From contig JADNRV010000001.1 of the NCBI GenBank assembly GCA_015499995.1, forward strand, positions 434,001 to 498,000: 64,000 bases of DNA, in the 5' to 3' direction. The stretch comes from Flammula alnicola (taxonomy: Eukaryota > Basidiomycota > Agaricomycetes > Agaricales > Strophariaceae). The position numbers and the translations under genes are program-made. Positions within the stretch are counted from its first letter, which is position 1. Each line of letters starts with the position of its first letter. Shown here piece after piece: positions 24,902 to 37,077 of this stretch. The notes beneath the pieces were generated by a model. That model searched no databases. It saw only the letters and a program-made list of their open reading frames with translations, and was not told the origin of the DNA.

Positions 24902-26430
24902 ATGTCGACGTCGACCTTTGACTCGCTTGTGAGCGACCTCACCCGCGATGTCCATCGCGTTCAACCAAAAGATGCACTCCAGTTCTGCGCCAATTGGTTC
25001 CAGTCTCGTCTAGAAGAGCAACGAGCGCGTACGCGTGATTTGCTGGGGAGCAGGTCCTTGTCGATCTCTGCCCCCAGCGAGCTGTACACCGACAATGTGC
25101 TGGGTGGTAGTGGCGGTGGCCCGCCCACTCTTGCGCCCTTTCCCCGACCGCGGTCATCTATCAGAGACAGCATCGCCCACAGCCCTTCGGGACCCTCAAT
25201 GTGCCAGGCAACGCGTTGCTCGGCGGCGATCGCACCCCTCCCTCTCACAGATTCAACCAAAACGAGCTGCCGCCCACTTCGCCACTGAGCAATGCTAATC
25301 CGTTCGCTGCCTTTGATACCGCCACTCCCAACCAAGGGGACTATCTCCACCCCCCCAGCTCGGCGATCTTCGCAAGGCGCACGTCAGTGTCTGCGGAGTC
25401 TATCGCGGTCGATAGCAACAGCGATGAGCCACTGCCTGTCTATCCAAAGACAGACGATCAAGTGCGGCGTATCAAAGCTGCCATCGGCACCAATATCATA
25501 TTCAGGGATCTTGACGAGGAGCAGGAGACGGGCGTCCTTAGGGCAATGCAAGAGATCAATGTCCCTAAGAACGACGTCGTTATTAGGCAGGGAGACGTTG
25601 GAGAGTTCTTCTACGTGGTCGAATCTGGCTTGCTGCACTGCTTCATTCGCCCAGAACCTCTCCCACCTCAGTGGCTCTCTGAGGACAGCAGCACAGCGAG
25701 CATAAACGCAGAGGATAAATTCGTCCGCCCAGGATACCATCCCGCGTTTGGCAGGATGGTCCAAGAGTGCAAGCCCGGGAGCACCTTTGGTGAGTTGGCG
25801 CTGATGTACGGCCATCCGCGGGCGGCGTCCGTGGTGGCCATGGAAGCATCTACCCTGTGGTCCTTGGACCGCATCACGTTCCGCACCATCATCTTGAAGG
25901 CGGCACATAGACGCCGAACGATGTACGAGCAGTTCCTGTCTACCGTAACCCTTCTTTCGTCGCTCGACGCGCCCGAGAGGAGCAAAATCGCGGATGCGCT
26001 GGTCAGCAGTGTATACATGGATGGAGAGGCGGTTGTCAGGCAGGGAGAGATAGGTGATACTTTCTTTTCATCGAAGAAGGAGAGGCCACTGTGACGAAGA
26101 TGCAACAAACTGAGCTTGGAGAGGTTCGCGAGGTTACGGTGGGGCATCTCCGGAAGGGAGATTACTTTGGAGGTTTGTCTTCTTTCTCTCAATCATAAAA
26201 CAGGATATTGAATCATAAACTGTGCTTTAGAGCTATCTTTATTACGCCTGGCGCCTCGCGCTGCGACCGTTAGCGCAGTATACCGTACCGAACCCTCAGC
26301 ACCGAAGCTCAAGGTGGCTGCACTGGATGAAGCCGCCTTTACTCGACTGTTAGGACCTTTGCGAGAGATCATGGAAAGAAAGGCGGGCGAGCAATATGGC
26401 ACTGGACCGAGGCATTCTGTTTCTCGTTAG
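24902..26430 (+). CDS. cAMP-dependent protein kinase regulatory subunit (BCY1/PKA-R)
   Basis: Inhibitory subunit of protein kinase A. It begins with a dimerisation/docking helix region (FDSLVSDLTRDVHRV, LQFCANWFQSRLEEQRA), then a Ser/Pro-rich linker and the inhibitory substrate-like site ARRTSVS. Two cyclic-nucleotide-binding domains follow: site A with FGELALMYGHPRAASVVA and site B with ELSLLRLAPRAATVSA; each has the Glu and Arg that bind cAMP. The last exon ends GPRHSVSR before TAG 26428-26430. The frame breaks twice: near 25186 (a TT run before CGGGACC) and at 26065-26068 (a TTTT run). In each case one added base in the run restores conserved sequence (FGTLNVPGN; FFIEEGEATV). These look like homopolymer undercalls. 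Confidence 0.9.
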
Positions 26431-27296
26431 ACCAACTTTTGGATCTCACAGTAATTACTCGTTTTGTATCTACGCGTTCTTGACATGCATATGTATATGT
26501 ATACTGTACTGTACGATGTACCCTCGGAATTTTTTTTTGAAATTGTGCACTTTCTCGACTTGCGAAGCTCGAAGAGTAAAGGAGATAGATATCTAATACT
26601 ATTTCCATTTCTCCTCATATGTTTGGAATTCCTCATCAACGATCATGTTGATCGATAACCTCGACCTCAACCAGGGTCCCATCGTCAAGTAGTCTCCAAT
26701 ATTGACCGAATAAAACACATGCTAGTGAGTTTTTGTACTTTAGCCTGACGTCAGTCTCAATCGAATGCATTGGTTTGCAACTTGCAAGGGATCAGCGAGC
26801 TGCCCATTGATCGTCAAGTCGTTAAATCAAGCGTTAAAATGCCCATTTCCTCGACAGATACCATGCATAGGTCCTCTCCAAATTCTGACTTATCATGCTG
26901 GTTATTGACTTGAGGGACGCCGCAGAGGCCATTGTCTAGTTTGCAACTCTTCCAAACCATGAGGAGCTTTGCAATGTGCACGGCCTCTCCCTTGTTGCCA
27001 TGCCAAGGTGGGTGTTTAGAAGCACAAAATTAACAAAAATGGTCTAGTGCTGTATATTTTTGGTGGAGTGGGATTTGACGCACCACTTCTCGGTGGCATG
27101 TTGCGTTGTCCTCTTAATGGCCTCATTTACCCCGCCTATTCTATTCCGCACGTCCAACTTCCCTCCGTTCTTTACCCAGTTCCTACCCTCGGAGGTCCTC
27201 CCCCTTCCCCTCCTTCGTACCCCAAATCCAATTATCCAAAGACACGCACGACACGCTCCCACACTCTTTTCTAGTCTTGCAATTGATGCGACCTTG
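26431..27296. other. Gene-free intergenic stretch
   Basis: About 870 bases between the PKA-R stop and the next start. Only short, non-conserved open frames occur. I saw no RNA gene, repeat or TE motif in it. Confidence 0.3.
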
Positions 27297-28458
27297 ATGG
27301 CTCACGTCTCGAATAGTATCCAGGGTAGACAACTCCTAGGTGGTGAGTACTTAGCATTAACTTTTCTTTTCCGAAGACCTGCATCCAAGTTGTCTAACCA
27401 TCTCGTTCAGGCATTCTAGGTCTTCCCAGTAGTATCGACATGTAAAGCTATTCTTTCACTCTAATCCAAGATATTGCCTGACTTTTTTGTGGCTCTCCAC
27501 TGCAAGACCTATATTTCCCTTCCAACTCGGAGGCCAAACGATGCCAGTTCCTCTTCTCAGTCGCTATCGTAAGGAATTTATTTTTCCTTGGTTGCTTTGT
27601 TAGCTCAAAAAAAAACTTCAAGTTCAACATCGACATCGTGAGTCTGATAAGCGATTCTGACTGAATTCGTCAAGCTCATGAAGTTTTTCGTTTGATAAGA
27701 GCTTCGACGTCTACATCGGTCTCCGCGTCCTCTTCCTCCTCGAGTACTTCTACTGTGACGCCCTCGACCACCTCTTCTCTGCCTTCCGATACTACCACTC
27801 CGGTGCAACCTCTGCCATCGAGCCATACAGTAACCGTCTTTCAATCAGCATCAACATCGTCCGCCGCTCCGAGTACGACTGCCGTCGCCGCAGCGAACAA
27901 ATCTTTCTTGCAAAACAAAGTTCTTTCGGGAATCGTATTTGCGCTCGTCGGTGTAATAGGCCTGGTACTTCTCATCCTCCTCGCAACTTTCGCGATCAGA
28001 AGACGACGAAATAAGAAACTTATCATGAAGCGCTGGCATTTGACCCCGTCAAGCTGGAAAGCGATTATGGGCCCAACATGATGGAGACCGGCCGACGCCC
28101 TACGGACGTCAGGTCGAGCAGCAGCACGGGCCACGCAAGTAACGGCAATGGCCGATCATCACCCACGCAGCTGCCTTCGCAGACTATGCGCCACCCGTTG
28201 TGTACATCCCTGCTAAGACACCGAATGGGACACCCTACATACAACAGCGTACACCCCCCAAGGACTTTATAATGGCACGGTTGAACCGTATAAGCAAAGC
28301 TACAATTGGACCGGCGCGCCAGCCCAGCAAAATATAGCTTCTGATCAACGCTCTTCAATTCTGCAGCGCCAGAGTTGGAGAAATCCAGGCGATCACGGTC
28401 TTCGTCGACTGAAATCAAGTTCGCACCGCCTTCTAACACGCCAGGCTCAGCACGCTAG
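27297..28458 (+). CDS. Ser/Thr-rich single-pass membrane protein, frame-broken
   Basis: Plausible model: MAHVSNSIQGRQLLGG, three small exons, then a Ser/Thr-rich, probably O-glycosylated segment ([22 protein letters not shown]), a single hydrophobic helix (SGIVFALVGVIGLVLLILLATFAI) followed by RRRR and a Pro-rich cytosolic tail. This layout resembles fungal WSC/mid2-type or orphan surface proteins, but no cysteine-rich domain was seen. In the tail the frame changes at about 28025, 28162-28164, 28254-28259 (C6) and 28357-28358; one extra base in each run gives a continuous tail (KLINEALAFDP, AAAFADYAPPVVYIP, YNGTVEPYKQSYN, STEIKFAPPSNTPGSAR) ending TAG 28456-28458. The start and upstream exons are less certain than the membrane part. 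Confidence 0.55.
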
Positions 28459-28910
28459 GACCAGGACGCTTCAGACCTCTCTACAGGTAATCTCATTCAA
28501 GTTACATACCATAATCGAATCCATCACTAACGCCTATGAATTCCTGGGTTAGATTTGGCTGATTGTTGCTGATATCCGTGCTTATCCCATACCCATCCAT
28601 ACCCATGCACAGTCTTACGAGCCTTCGATACTATTTATATACAACCACTCTTTTATTCCAACAACTTGAACGGCGACTATTTGTAATGGATCGTCCCGCT
28701 GCCTCAGTAGAATCAGACGGCAGCCAAATCAAAGCTCCTCGCAGCGAGCTTTGCACTCTTTTAATTTGATTGTCTTGTGTACAAAAATCTTCATATCTAC
28801 ACGATACTAGTACTCGGTTATTCTTGTTTAGTAGCTAAAAATGCAGAACGGGGGACATTCCAATCTAACGCTTAATATTTGTTTTTTATACCTTGGGTAC
28901 TCCATTCATC
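28459..28910. other. Convergent 3-prime intergenic region
   Basis: About 450 bases between the membrane protein gene and the convergent transporter gene. It holds short non-conserved frames and AT-rich sequence expected of 3-prime UTRs. Nothing else was recognised. Confidence 0.3.
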
Positions 28911-31365
28911 TCATATGTCATTGAAGATCTCAGTTGATGTCCGATCTTTCGGCGTTGGGGAGCCTTCCCTTTTTTCTGAGGCTGCATCCGTTATCTGCGA
29001 GTCAGCTTTTTTGGGGGAAGCGCCACTGATGTCGCGACTTCGCCACTCCCGGCGCTCGAGGGCGTAAACTACCCACGTAATTCCCAACGTCGCCACACAC
29101 GCACAGAGCATGGCAATCATGCCCTTTCGGAACCGGGGCGCGTCGGTCGCGGGATAGAGAATGATAGACCACCAGGCATTTACCACGTTATTCCACATGC
29201 TGTCGGAAATAACGTCAGCTCCTGGATGTCGTGCTCAAGAAGAGAAAAGACGCAGACTTCATGGATGCCAGCACTACGGCTCTTTCCTGGTCATCATCAG
29301 CGCATATTTGGTTCGCCCATCTGGTATTAGTAAGTAGATGAGGTGAGCAAAGATATAATCAGATATCGTCTTGTGATACGGATCTCGGAACGAAGAAACG
29401 TACGCAAAGGTCGTAGCTTGCCCGGCATAAGATGCACCAGCCAAATCTATAAGCATATCTATTAAACGGTCGAGACAGGTCTGGGTAAATCAAGTACATA
29501 CAATATGCAAAGAATTTGAGCCCCGTCGGACTGCTCCAAACGAGGATGCATATTGAGGATATAATGCACGCGATCGACATGTAGACCAGAACTGGCCATC
29601 GAACCTGAGTGTGGTCCGTCCATGTGGCGCATACGAGGGTCGATACAATCGCAAATGCTGTCATACCAGAGGGATAAAAGTCTATCATAGGAATGGATAA
29701 AGATCTTCAGCTCTTGCATGATTAATTCCTTTACATTATTTACCGATTTGCTCAACGGTGTATCCCCCGATTGCTTTCAGCCATTGTCCCATGAGATTGT
29801 TGGAACCGAAACTCTCCGTTTCACCAGAAATCGCAAACTGTTCAGGACAGCATTCAGTGACGCCGAAAACTCTACAGATACAAGAAAAAGCTCACGAGTA
29901 AACTGCATGCATACCATCTCCAGCGACCAAGAACTCTTCGCAGAAGGTCCCACGATAATGGGCGAGTCTTCGCTTGCTCTAGGACAGACACTTCCTCCAG
30001 ACGTTCATGTGCTAAGAGACGTTCCTGATAAAAGACGATAAGATGAGAGGATCGCAGACAATATTCAAGGTCGAGAGTTTAGTAGGACCTACCGATTCAG
30101 AGAGATAAAACGCCTTTGTCGTACGAGGAAGATCGGGAAAGACGAAGAATCCGTAAAGCGCTATCGGCAATGTTATGACACCATCGATGATGAACCTGAA
30201 GATCAGAGGTTCGACATTGCATGGGATTTTTGGGGGCAGGTCATCAACTCACAACCACCTCCAGCCACTGCGACCTGTATGTCCGTTTAGATTCCTGGGA
30301 TGTATATAAGACAGGTGACCCAGCGCTTCAGGATATCGTTACTCACTTGTAAACTGCAGCCTGCAACACCCCAGAGAACCTAAATGCGGTTTGAAAGTGA
30401 GCCACATTATTCCCGACTTCTGCACCGGTGCCGAACGCACAGCGTTCCTACCAGTCCCGAACTTGTGAAGATTCCCGAACGCTTGCCGAGTTCTTCAGGT
30501 TTGTACCATCTTTGAAACAAATATGAAGCGTTAATCATTAAAAAATCAAATGATTTAGGAAGAAATCGGACTGACGAGCCGAGCACATAGTGAGTCCCTA
30601 CAAAAGTCGAGGACTCCGCCATTCCTTGAAAGAATCGGATAGCGTACAGCTAGATATGTCAGAATAAGTAATGTCCGAATGTCCGACACCTCAAGGACTC
30701 ACTTGTTCCACGTTCTTGACAACGCTTGTACTGAGTTAATTGTAATTAATAAGTTTCTAGGATTAAATCCTCAGTTATGACACACCAGAATGTGAGGATG
30801 CCCCATATTATCTGCATGCACGGGAACCAGATGCGGGGCGAGACGACTTGAAGCATCAAATTATCTTAGTGACAATCCTAGAGATTAGCGTTTTGCTTTG
30901 AGTCGAGGCGTTAACCATACTGGGTATCATTCCGACGATATATCCGCATGTGAAAATTGTATTTATTTTCTGGAGAAAAAATTAATAGGTACCGTCGGAC
31001 AACGATAAACTTGGATGAAAAACTGACATTGAATTCGGTGCCGAACATATGCAGCTCTTCTCTCATCCCCGATACATAGGCATTCGAGATATTCGATCGG
31101 TCTAGGTCTGTATAATACCAGTTATTAAACACAATTGGCATGGACGACCACGAGGAAGACAGGTCACAGTTTGAAAAGTACTGTGCAAGCGAACGACATA
31201 ATCAGGTTCACGGCATGAGGCATTATCGTGGATGGAGCGCACCATTAGGCAACAATATGACAGGATAAACCAGTCAATCTTCGCCAGGAGTATTCTTTCC
31301 TGTTTGCTGGAAGGACTTTTCCCCCATAGGATGCTCCTCCATCTCTGCCAGGGCTCGAAAAGCAT
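28911..31365 (-). CDS. MFS transporter, DAL5/TNA1/FEN2-type anion:cation symporter family
   Basis: Plasma-membrane uptake carrier of the allantoate/nicotinate/pantothenate group. Spliced reading from 31365: MLFEPWQRWRSIL, KIDWFILSYCCLM, YFSNYLDRSNISNAYVSGM (the LDRxN motif of this family), [74 protein letters not shown], and C-terminal blocks FAIVSTLVCATWTD and MWNNVVNAWWSI before a hydrophilic tail ending at 28911. A dozen introns of 45-70 bases are needed and all junctions give conserved sequence. The substrate cannot be read from the sequence: vitamins, ureides or carboxylates are possible. It sits just downstream of an unidentified gene on the same strand. A second member of this family is at the right edge. 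Confidence 0.85.
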
Positions 31366-31422
31366 CTTGCGCGAGAGTCGTGCGAGTGAGTTGGAAGCTC
31401 TCTCAGATAACAGAGGACTCTG

Positions 31423-32339
31423 CTATGACATGTGAGAGATTACGCCTCCGGTAGCACCACCGCCGAAGATTTCGGGTGAGGTAAGCATGTTGTACACGTT
31501 GTGGTCAGAGGAACCTGGAATGCCGCAGAGTGCCGTAGAGACGATCCCTTAGAGAAGAAATTCTGACTGATAAATATAGTCGACCTTGTCTTCGCAAGGC
31601 TAGTCGGATCCATGCAGAGGTCTCCTGCTTAAGCATTGTATCCTGGCTATCCATACCACAGACCTGGGTCACGTTTGTGTAAAATCGGAAATACCCCGCG
31701 GAAGACAAAACCACTCCCGTTATCTCCCGATGCATATTCTTGCTGCTTAAGTGAGGTCCGAGGGTAAAGGATAACCAAAGGCAGCCAAAAGAGGTCAAAT
31801 GCTGGAGACAGATATCGGAAGGTGCATGAGGTGGATCAAGTGTTGGGCTGTTGGTCGCACTACATAAGTAGGTGAGCGACGATCCAGTACGTCGCTGCGG
31901 AGCTCTGCGACATAGGAACTTGCAGAAAGCTTTTGGAGGCAGAAATCTTGTCGAGTCTTGTACATTTCGTGTGTATCGGATATTCAATTGTTCGGCATGG
32001 GCCGCGTATATGTCGGGATCCACATCACCAGACACCAACATACTGACCACGAGTGTTGCATACAATGAACACAGCGTTCAAATTACCTCTGTTTCCTGTC
32101 TTCCATTCCCTTCGAAGACTACAAACGGTGTTACAAAACTGTCGACAAGATATCGTTAACCCCGAAGGAACAGGATTCTGAGTAAGGAGAACCCCGACAT
32201 GGCTTAGCTCCCTGCCAAGCCTACCTGGACCAAAAGGTCCCTCCAGCTCCCTCCAGAGTCCAGTTTGCACGATGCTGGGGGATGAGAAAGCATCGAGTTC
32301 GTAAACCTTCCGTTGCCGGTGTTCCACGGAGTCAGCCAT
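31423..32339 (-). CDS. Unidentified gene directly upstream of the transporter
   Basis: A start MADSVEHRQRKVYELDAFS at 32339 opens a frame giving SIVQTGLWRELEGPFGP. If the intron after FGP and one added base at 32135-32138 (A4 run) are accepted, it continues as SCSFGVNDILSTVFVTPFVVFEG. Downstream, blocks such as SPTYVVRPTAQHLIHLMHLP and, at the end, STALCGIPGSSDHNVYNMLTSPEIFGGGATGG precede TAG 31423-31425. I cannot join all blocks in one model and do not recognise the family. The stop lies only 57 bases from the transporter start, on the same strand, so the two may share transcription or function. It may also be a decayed gene. The coordinates bracket the coding-like sequence rather than a proven model. 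Confidence 0.4.
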
Positions 32340-32828
32340 CAGGGCTGGACCGCGAGATGGGCAATGGTGGGCATTTCTCTAGAGCCCAGTCTACATCAGT
32401 GAGACATTGCCTCTCATAAGTACTCTGGTGGTCTAGGAGGCGATAATAGGTGAAACAGATGCATACTTGGATCGAGTTGTGACACCGATGAAAGTCTTTC
32501 AACGACCAACACCAGTATATAATCTCCGGAAAGTCAGAGTAAGGTAGATCCAAAGAAATGGATTAGGATCAAATGATTGATATTTCCTTTTTATTCGAGT
32601 CGCAGATCGATTATCTCAGCAGGATGAGCGGGACATGCGGACACTCCTGGACATTCCTCCGCGATTGCTTACTTTGCTTTGTAAGGCAACGTGAGTCAAC
32701 TCCAACCATCGCACACCGCGTCATGTTTTCATTCATCTAGATCCCCGAGATCTGTTTTAAACGGCCGTGCAAATAATGACGCCCGACTTTGCCCTCCCCG
32801 GTTTTCTCGTCCATCCGCGTACGATACG
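32340..32828. promoter_or_regulatory. Divergent intergenic region
   Basis: About 490 bases between the unidentified gene and the YTP1-like gene. No coding frame, repeat or RNA gene was recognised. Confidence 0.3.
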
Positions 32829-35154
32829 ATGCATGTCCGTTGGGCCAGTGCTGCCCCTCTTCTGTGTATAGCAATCTCCCAGCTTTCTGTGCACGCGTCC
32901 CCGTCGCCCAACGATAGACACTCGGTCGGCTCTATCCAGGATACATACGTCAAAAGAGATGGTCACGGACATCATGACCACCACGCCGCTCCATTGCTCG
33001 TGCTAAATGAAACCGAAGTAACGATGTACCACGCACCGACTCCTCCATCGTACTACACTATCGACTGGGAGGACGACGGCTACCAAAAACGACACGGTGG
33101 TTTCATGATCGTTCACGGATTCTTCATGTGTCTTGCATTCTTTGTCTCTCTCCCCGTTGGTGCGTTATTTGCCCATACATTGGCTTCAATATTTCTAACC
33201 CTCTCAAAGGAATCATTCTACGATCTGTGAACCACGCAGCGCATGGCATGGCAACATTGTCATTCTATGTTTTCTGTGCTCTGGGGTGTGCTGCAAGTGG
33301 CTTGTATCGGAAGATGACGCCGAATATGTATGCTACACCTTATCATTTCCCATGATGCATTCCTTTTGACAACTTCTATGATTTAGGTATGAAGGTTAGT
33401 CGACGCATGTGAGAAGATGTTGATTTTATAACCCATTTTTCCTGAAACTTTTCTAGGTGCCGTCCATGGAAAACAGGGTTATCTGATTATTCTCGTGGCG
33501 ATTTCCCTTTCGGCTCTTGATATTCTCGCTACCGTCCGGCGGATCATCACATTCTTCAGAAGTCCTGGCAAATCTCCCAGGGCCTTCTGGAGATACGTCG
33601 TCAAGAAAGAAAATTCTGTTTCAGTTGGTCCAGAGTATTCTGGAATTGTCACTGAGGAACCAGAAGAGTTTGATTCGTCCAAGTTGCCTCGTGAATCCTT
33701 GGAGCTCAGCACATTCCTCTGACAGATAATAACGAAATAACGACAATCCCAACCATGACCAAACGGAGCAATGGGCGAATGCTGTTCATCGCCATCAAAG
33801 GCATTACTCGACGGTCTCGGAGGGAACTGTTTGTGGTTCTCATTCTGCAAGTCATTCCCAAGACACCCTGCACGATACTATTTCGCGAAAAGGGCTCCTG
33901 GCTCGAGGAGGTCGCCTAATGCAATTGGCAAGGGCGTATTTGCTGTCGTCGAGCGCTCACTCGTTATCGCTGGATTTGCGCAGCTTTTAATCGGTATTGT
34001 AACCTATACCGGTAAGCGCCCTGCGACTGTACCCAGCCCACTGCAGCTCAACTGCGTTTGTAGGTGGCTGCCGAGAAAATTATGAAAATGGCTGTTTGGC
34101 CCACTTGATCAGTACGTGGCGCTCTTGTTTGTGCTTGACGGCGTCCGGCTAACTTTCCTCTTTCGTCGATAGAAGGAGGCATTTTCTGGTGTTATGGTTT
34201 GCTGACCTTTGGTCGGTTCCTGGGATCGTTTGCGGATCTTGGATGGTCATGGAATAGATCGCCATCGGGCAATTCTTGCACCGCCGAATTTGTCGAGTCG
34301 TTCGTCATATTCCTCTACGGCGCGACCAACATGTGGATGGAGAGATTTGGGGCCAACCCAGGCGACCCATTCACGACCAAGCAAATCCAGCATATCGGCA
34401 TTGCAGTAAGCGCAAATCTGTTTAATTTTACCGCTCGTCTTGATCTCATTTCGCGGTTCAGGTCATGTTTTGCTTCGCTGGGCTCGTGGGAATGGGTATC
34501 GAATCGAAGCGAGTCCGTAAATGGCTCGCATCGTCGACTTTTGCTTCATTGTCCCATCCCTCGGAAATGCCTCAAGAGGCAGTGGTCGAGCCCGTGAGCT
34601 ATATGGGGAGTTTCAATCCTTTCCCAGCTTTGGTTATAGGAGTGACAGGTGCGGCAATGGCCGCCCATGCGCAGACATATCTCTTTCAGGTAATTTACAT
34701 CCAAGATCTAACAGTGACGTCGAAAGCCTAATCGTCAATTTCAATAGGTTCAAATTCATTCTCTATGGGGAAATTTGCTTGTCGCCTTCGCGGTCCTGAG
34801 ATGCCTGACGTATTTCTTCCTCTGGCTCAGCCCTCCTCGCTCGATTCTTCCTTCACGCCCTCCGACCGAAGCTCTTGGCAGTTTCTTCCTGGCTTGTGGT
34901 GGTATCGTGTTCATGTTCTCCACTGAAGAGGTTACTATCGCCGCCATGCGACGAGGTCGCGACGGTATGTGCCGATTTTTTCTTGGACTCGAAAATTGCT
35001 TATTCTGGCTCGCCTTATAGATGTCATGATGTTCCTTAATGTTGCTGTTGCTTTGACTTGCTTTGCGTTCTGCTGGACCCTATTCGTAGTAGGATTTAAA
35101 GGATGGATCAAATCTCGGACTCAATCTACTGTGACTTTTCGAAATGCAGCGTAA
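32829..35154 (+). CDS. YTP1-like multi-pass membrane protein
   Basis: Fungal integral membrane protein of the YTP1 family (N-terminal DUF2427-type part plus Ytp1 domain). The ATG at 32829 opens a signal peptide (MHVRWASAAPLLCIAISQLSVHA), then a His-rich lumenal segment and hydrophobic spans (HGFFMCLAFFVSLPVG, GMATLSFYVFCALGCAASGLY, GYLIILVAISLSALDILATV). The C-terminal domain reads GVFAVVERSLVIAGFAQLLIGIVTYT, GCRENYENGCLAHL, FWCYGLLTFGRFLGSFADLGW, FLYGATNMWMERFG, and spans up to TLFVVGFKGW. The acidic/His middle is broken at about 33700 (TT), 33735-33737 (AAA) and 33910-33911 (GG); one added base each restores DNPNHDQTEQWANAVHRHQR and ARGGSPNAIGKG. The function of the family is not established. 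The stop is TAA at 35152-35154. Confidence 0.8.
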
Positions 35155-35417
35155 CACATGTGCAGCTACCATTTCTTGTCTTTCCGCAATTCACGCACAT
35201 TCTTAATGCCAGGCTTTGAGGGTTCTCGGGCTAATGATTATTTTTCATCTGTATTTTTGTGTATTTTGTGAGCTCTCATGTGGACCAACTCACTCTTCTT
35301 CGTCCTTCTAATGATATATATCCCCCTTGCTCATCCCTAACGCTGGCTGATAAATTATGCATTGAGGGTCAAGCATTCTAACATTCTAGCCTCCAGAACT
35401 AGATACAGGTACATAGA

Positions 35418-36799
35418 TTATGTGGCAGATGCTAGAAGCATCACATAATCTCCAACAGCACCCATCCAGATCCAAAAGCCTGCCCAGCCACAACCCACGA
35501 AGCCCTTCCAGCAGCTTGGGCGATTGTCAAAATCGGTGCGGTAAAGTACACGTGCCAGTTGCAATGTGGCCAGACCAACACCAAGATAGAACGCCTCCCC
35601 TGAGAATTCAGATATCCTGCGTAAGAAATTAACAGCATGGATGATGCAGAGAGGCCGGTAAGGATTTGCCGGGACTGGGCCCCAATAGTAGCGCAGTTGA
35701 ACGGATGCCGACCTGGACATCATCAAGTTTGTCCTAGTTATCCAGAGAGAAATTAATTCCAACTCTCTCGAGAACAAGAAAAACCAACCTGGTGTGCATA
35801 TATGCTATCATAAACCAAGGTCCAGCATACACCTCCAGCGTACAGCGGAAGGCAAACACTCCAGTCAACTGTCCCACCTACGGCCGACCATCCCAGAAGT
35901 GCACCCCAGTTGAAGGCGAGCCCTTGGAAATTTAGTTCCTTATTACTCTACGATAGAAACGAGCGAAATGCACCAAGAACAGCTTGTGGCCAGTGTGTCA
36001 AGCGTTTCATCAAGGGGTATATTGTGACCACCGACAACGAAGATGCCCCGAGTAAAATACTGGTAGAACACGAATAAATGGAGATGAATACCCAAACGAC
36101 GCGACGAAAACTGCGAAGAATCGCACCTATACCAATTTAACTGCAAAAGAACACCCAATCCTGCTGTCAGCTGGGCACCGAGGAAAACAAGAGCTTGTTT
36201 TGGGTGATATCTCCTCTAGCGAGAGGTCGTTCTTTTGTACGTTCTGGTTCATGGAGTGTTCGTGAGTTTACGGAAAGCAGGCAAGATAAGGCAAGCACAC
36301 ACCAACAGCCTTGTCAAGATTCTTGTCCCACATGTCGTTTATTGTACAGCCCGCCCCTCGCATAACAAGAGCTCCGAGACCGAAGAGGCTTATATACGTC
36401 AAGGGAGTTGTATAGGGTAACTCAAGCGCGTATGATGCCATTGTAATTGACCATGCTAGCCGAACGGAAGAGTAAGAAAGAGGGATATTTCGACATCGGG
36501 CAGGGACCAACCACAGGGATAGAATAGCAAAAGTGTTCCAATGGGCTTGTCGATGCGCGTCAGGTATGTATACGGTCGAGCTTTAGGTGGGAGGTAGTCT
36601 ACCCAGTTTTTTTGTGTTGGAGAGACAGACTGAGAGTAGAAGTAGAGTTGAGTCTCGTCGCTGGGGAGGTGACGCGCCATGGTTCCTGAGGTTTCCATTG
36701 AGATCTCCTAACCAAGGACCCTGCGTGGCCGGCGCGTAGCCCAAGGTTGGCGCAAGGATGTCTGGACCAAAGCAGACGGGTTGAAAGACGAACAGACAT
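35418..36799 (-). CDS. COQ2: 4-hydroxybenzoate polyprenyltransferase COQ2, mitochondrial
   Basis: Inner-membrane UbiA-family enzyme that attaches the polyprenyl tail to 4-hydroxybenzoate in ubiquinone synthesis. The start [15 protein letters not shown] is Arg/Ser-rich, like a mitochondrial presequence. Key sequence: [31 protein letters not shown] (first Asp-rich motif), and [13 protein letters not shown] (second Asp-rich motif), with hydrophobic helices between. The end [24 protein letters not shown] and TAA/TAG-type stop at 35418 match the family. The frame breaks at four homopolymers: T7 at 36607-36613, TTTT at 36198-36201, CCCC at 35680-35683 and CCCC at 35597-35600 (plus-strand letters). 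Adding one base at each gives an uninterrupted protein, so the gene is probably intact in the organism. Confidence 0.9.
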
Positions 36800-37077
36800 A
36801 AATGACGCTCACACGCTATCCCTTTTCAGAACAAGTCAAGATCTCGTCACGCATTAGCATTTCGTCCCTGATAGCAAAAACTCAGTGAGATTAGATAACA
36901 AGTTTACAAAACAAACTTGGACTAGCTATGGAGCAAGTCAGGTTTATACGGTTTTTATTTCTTATATACAATACGGGAGCGAGGAAGCATAGAGTTGCCA
37001 GCGTTTCCACCATTTCTCAAGGTCATATACCACTAAACATAATAGAAAAGTCCGGCTGAGAGATCTGGGAGACTAGA

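Noticed and set aside
25384..26192. Two 174-codon minus-strand frames
   Set aside because: Antisense of PKA-R cyclic-nucleotide-binding exons.
31366..31431. Apparent nonsense codon (ATG TCA TAG) at the start of the transporter gene
   Set aside because: The TAG is better explained as the stop of the upstream gene (STALCGIPGSS frame). The transporter starts at the ATG ending at 31365, so no inactivation is needed.
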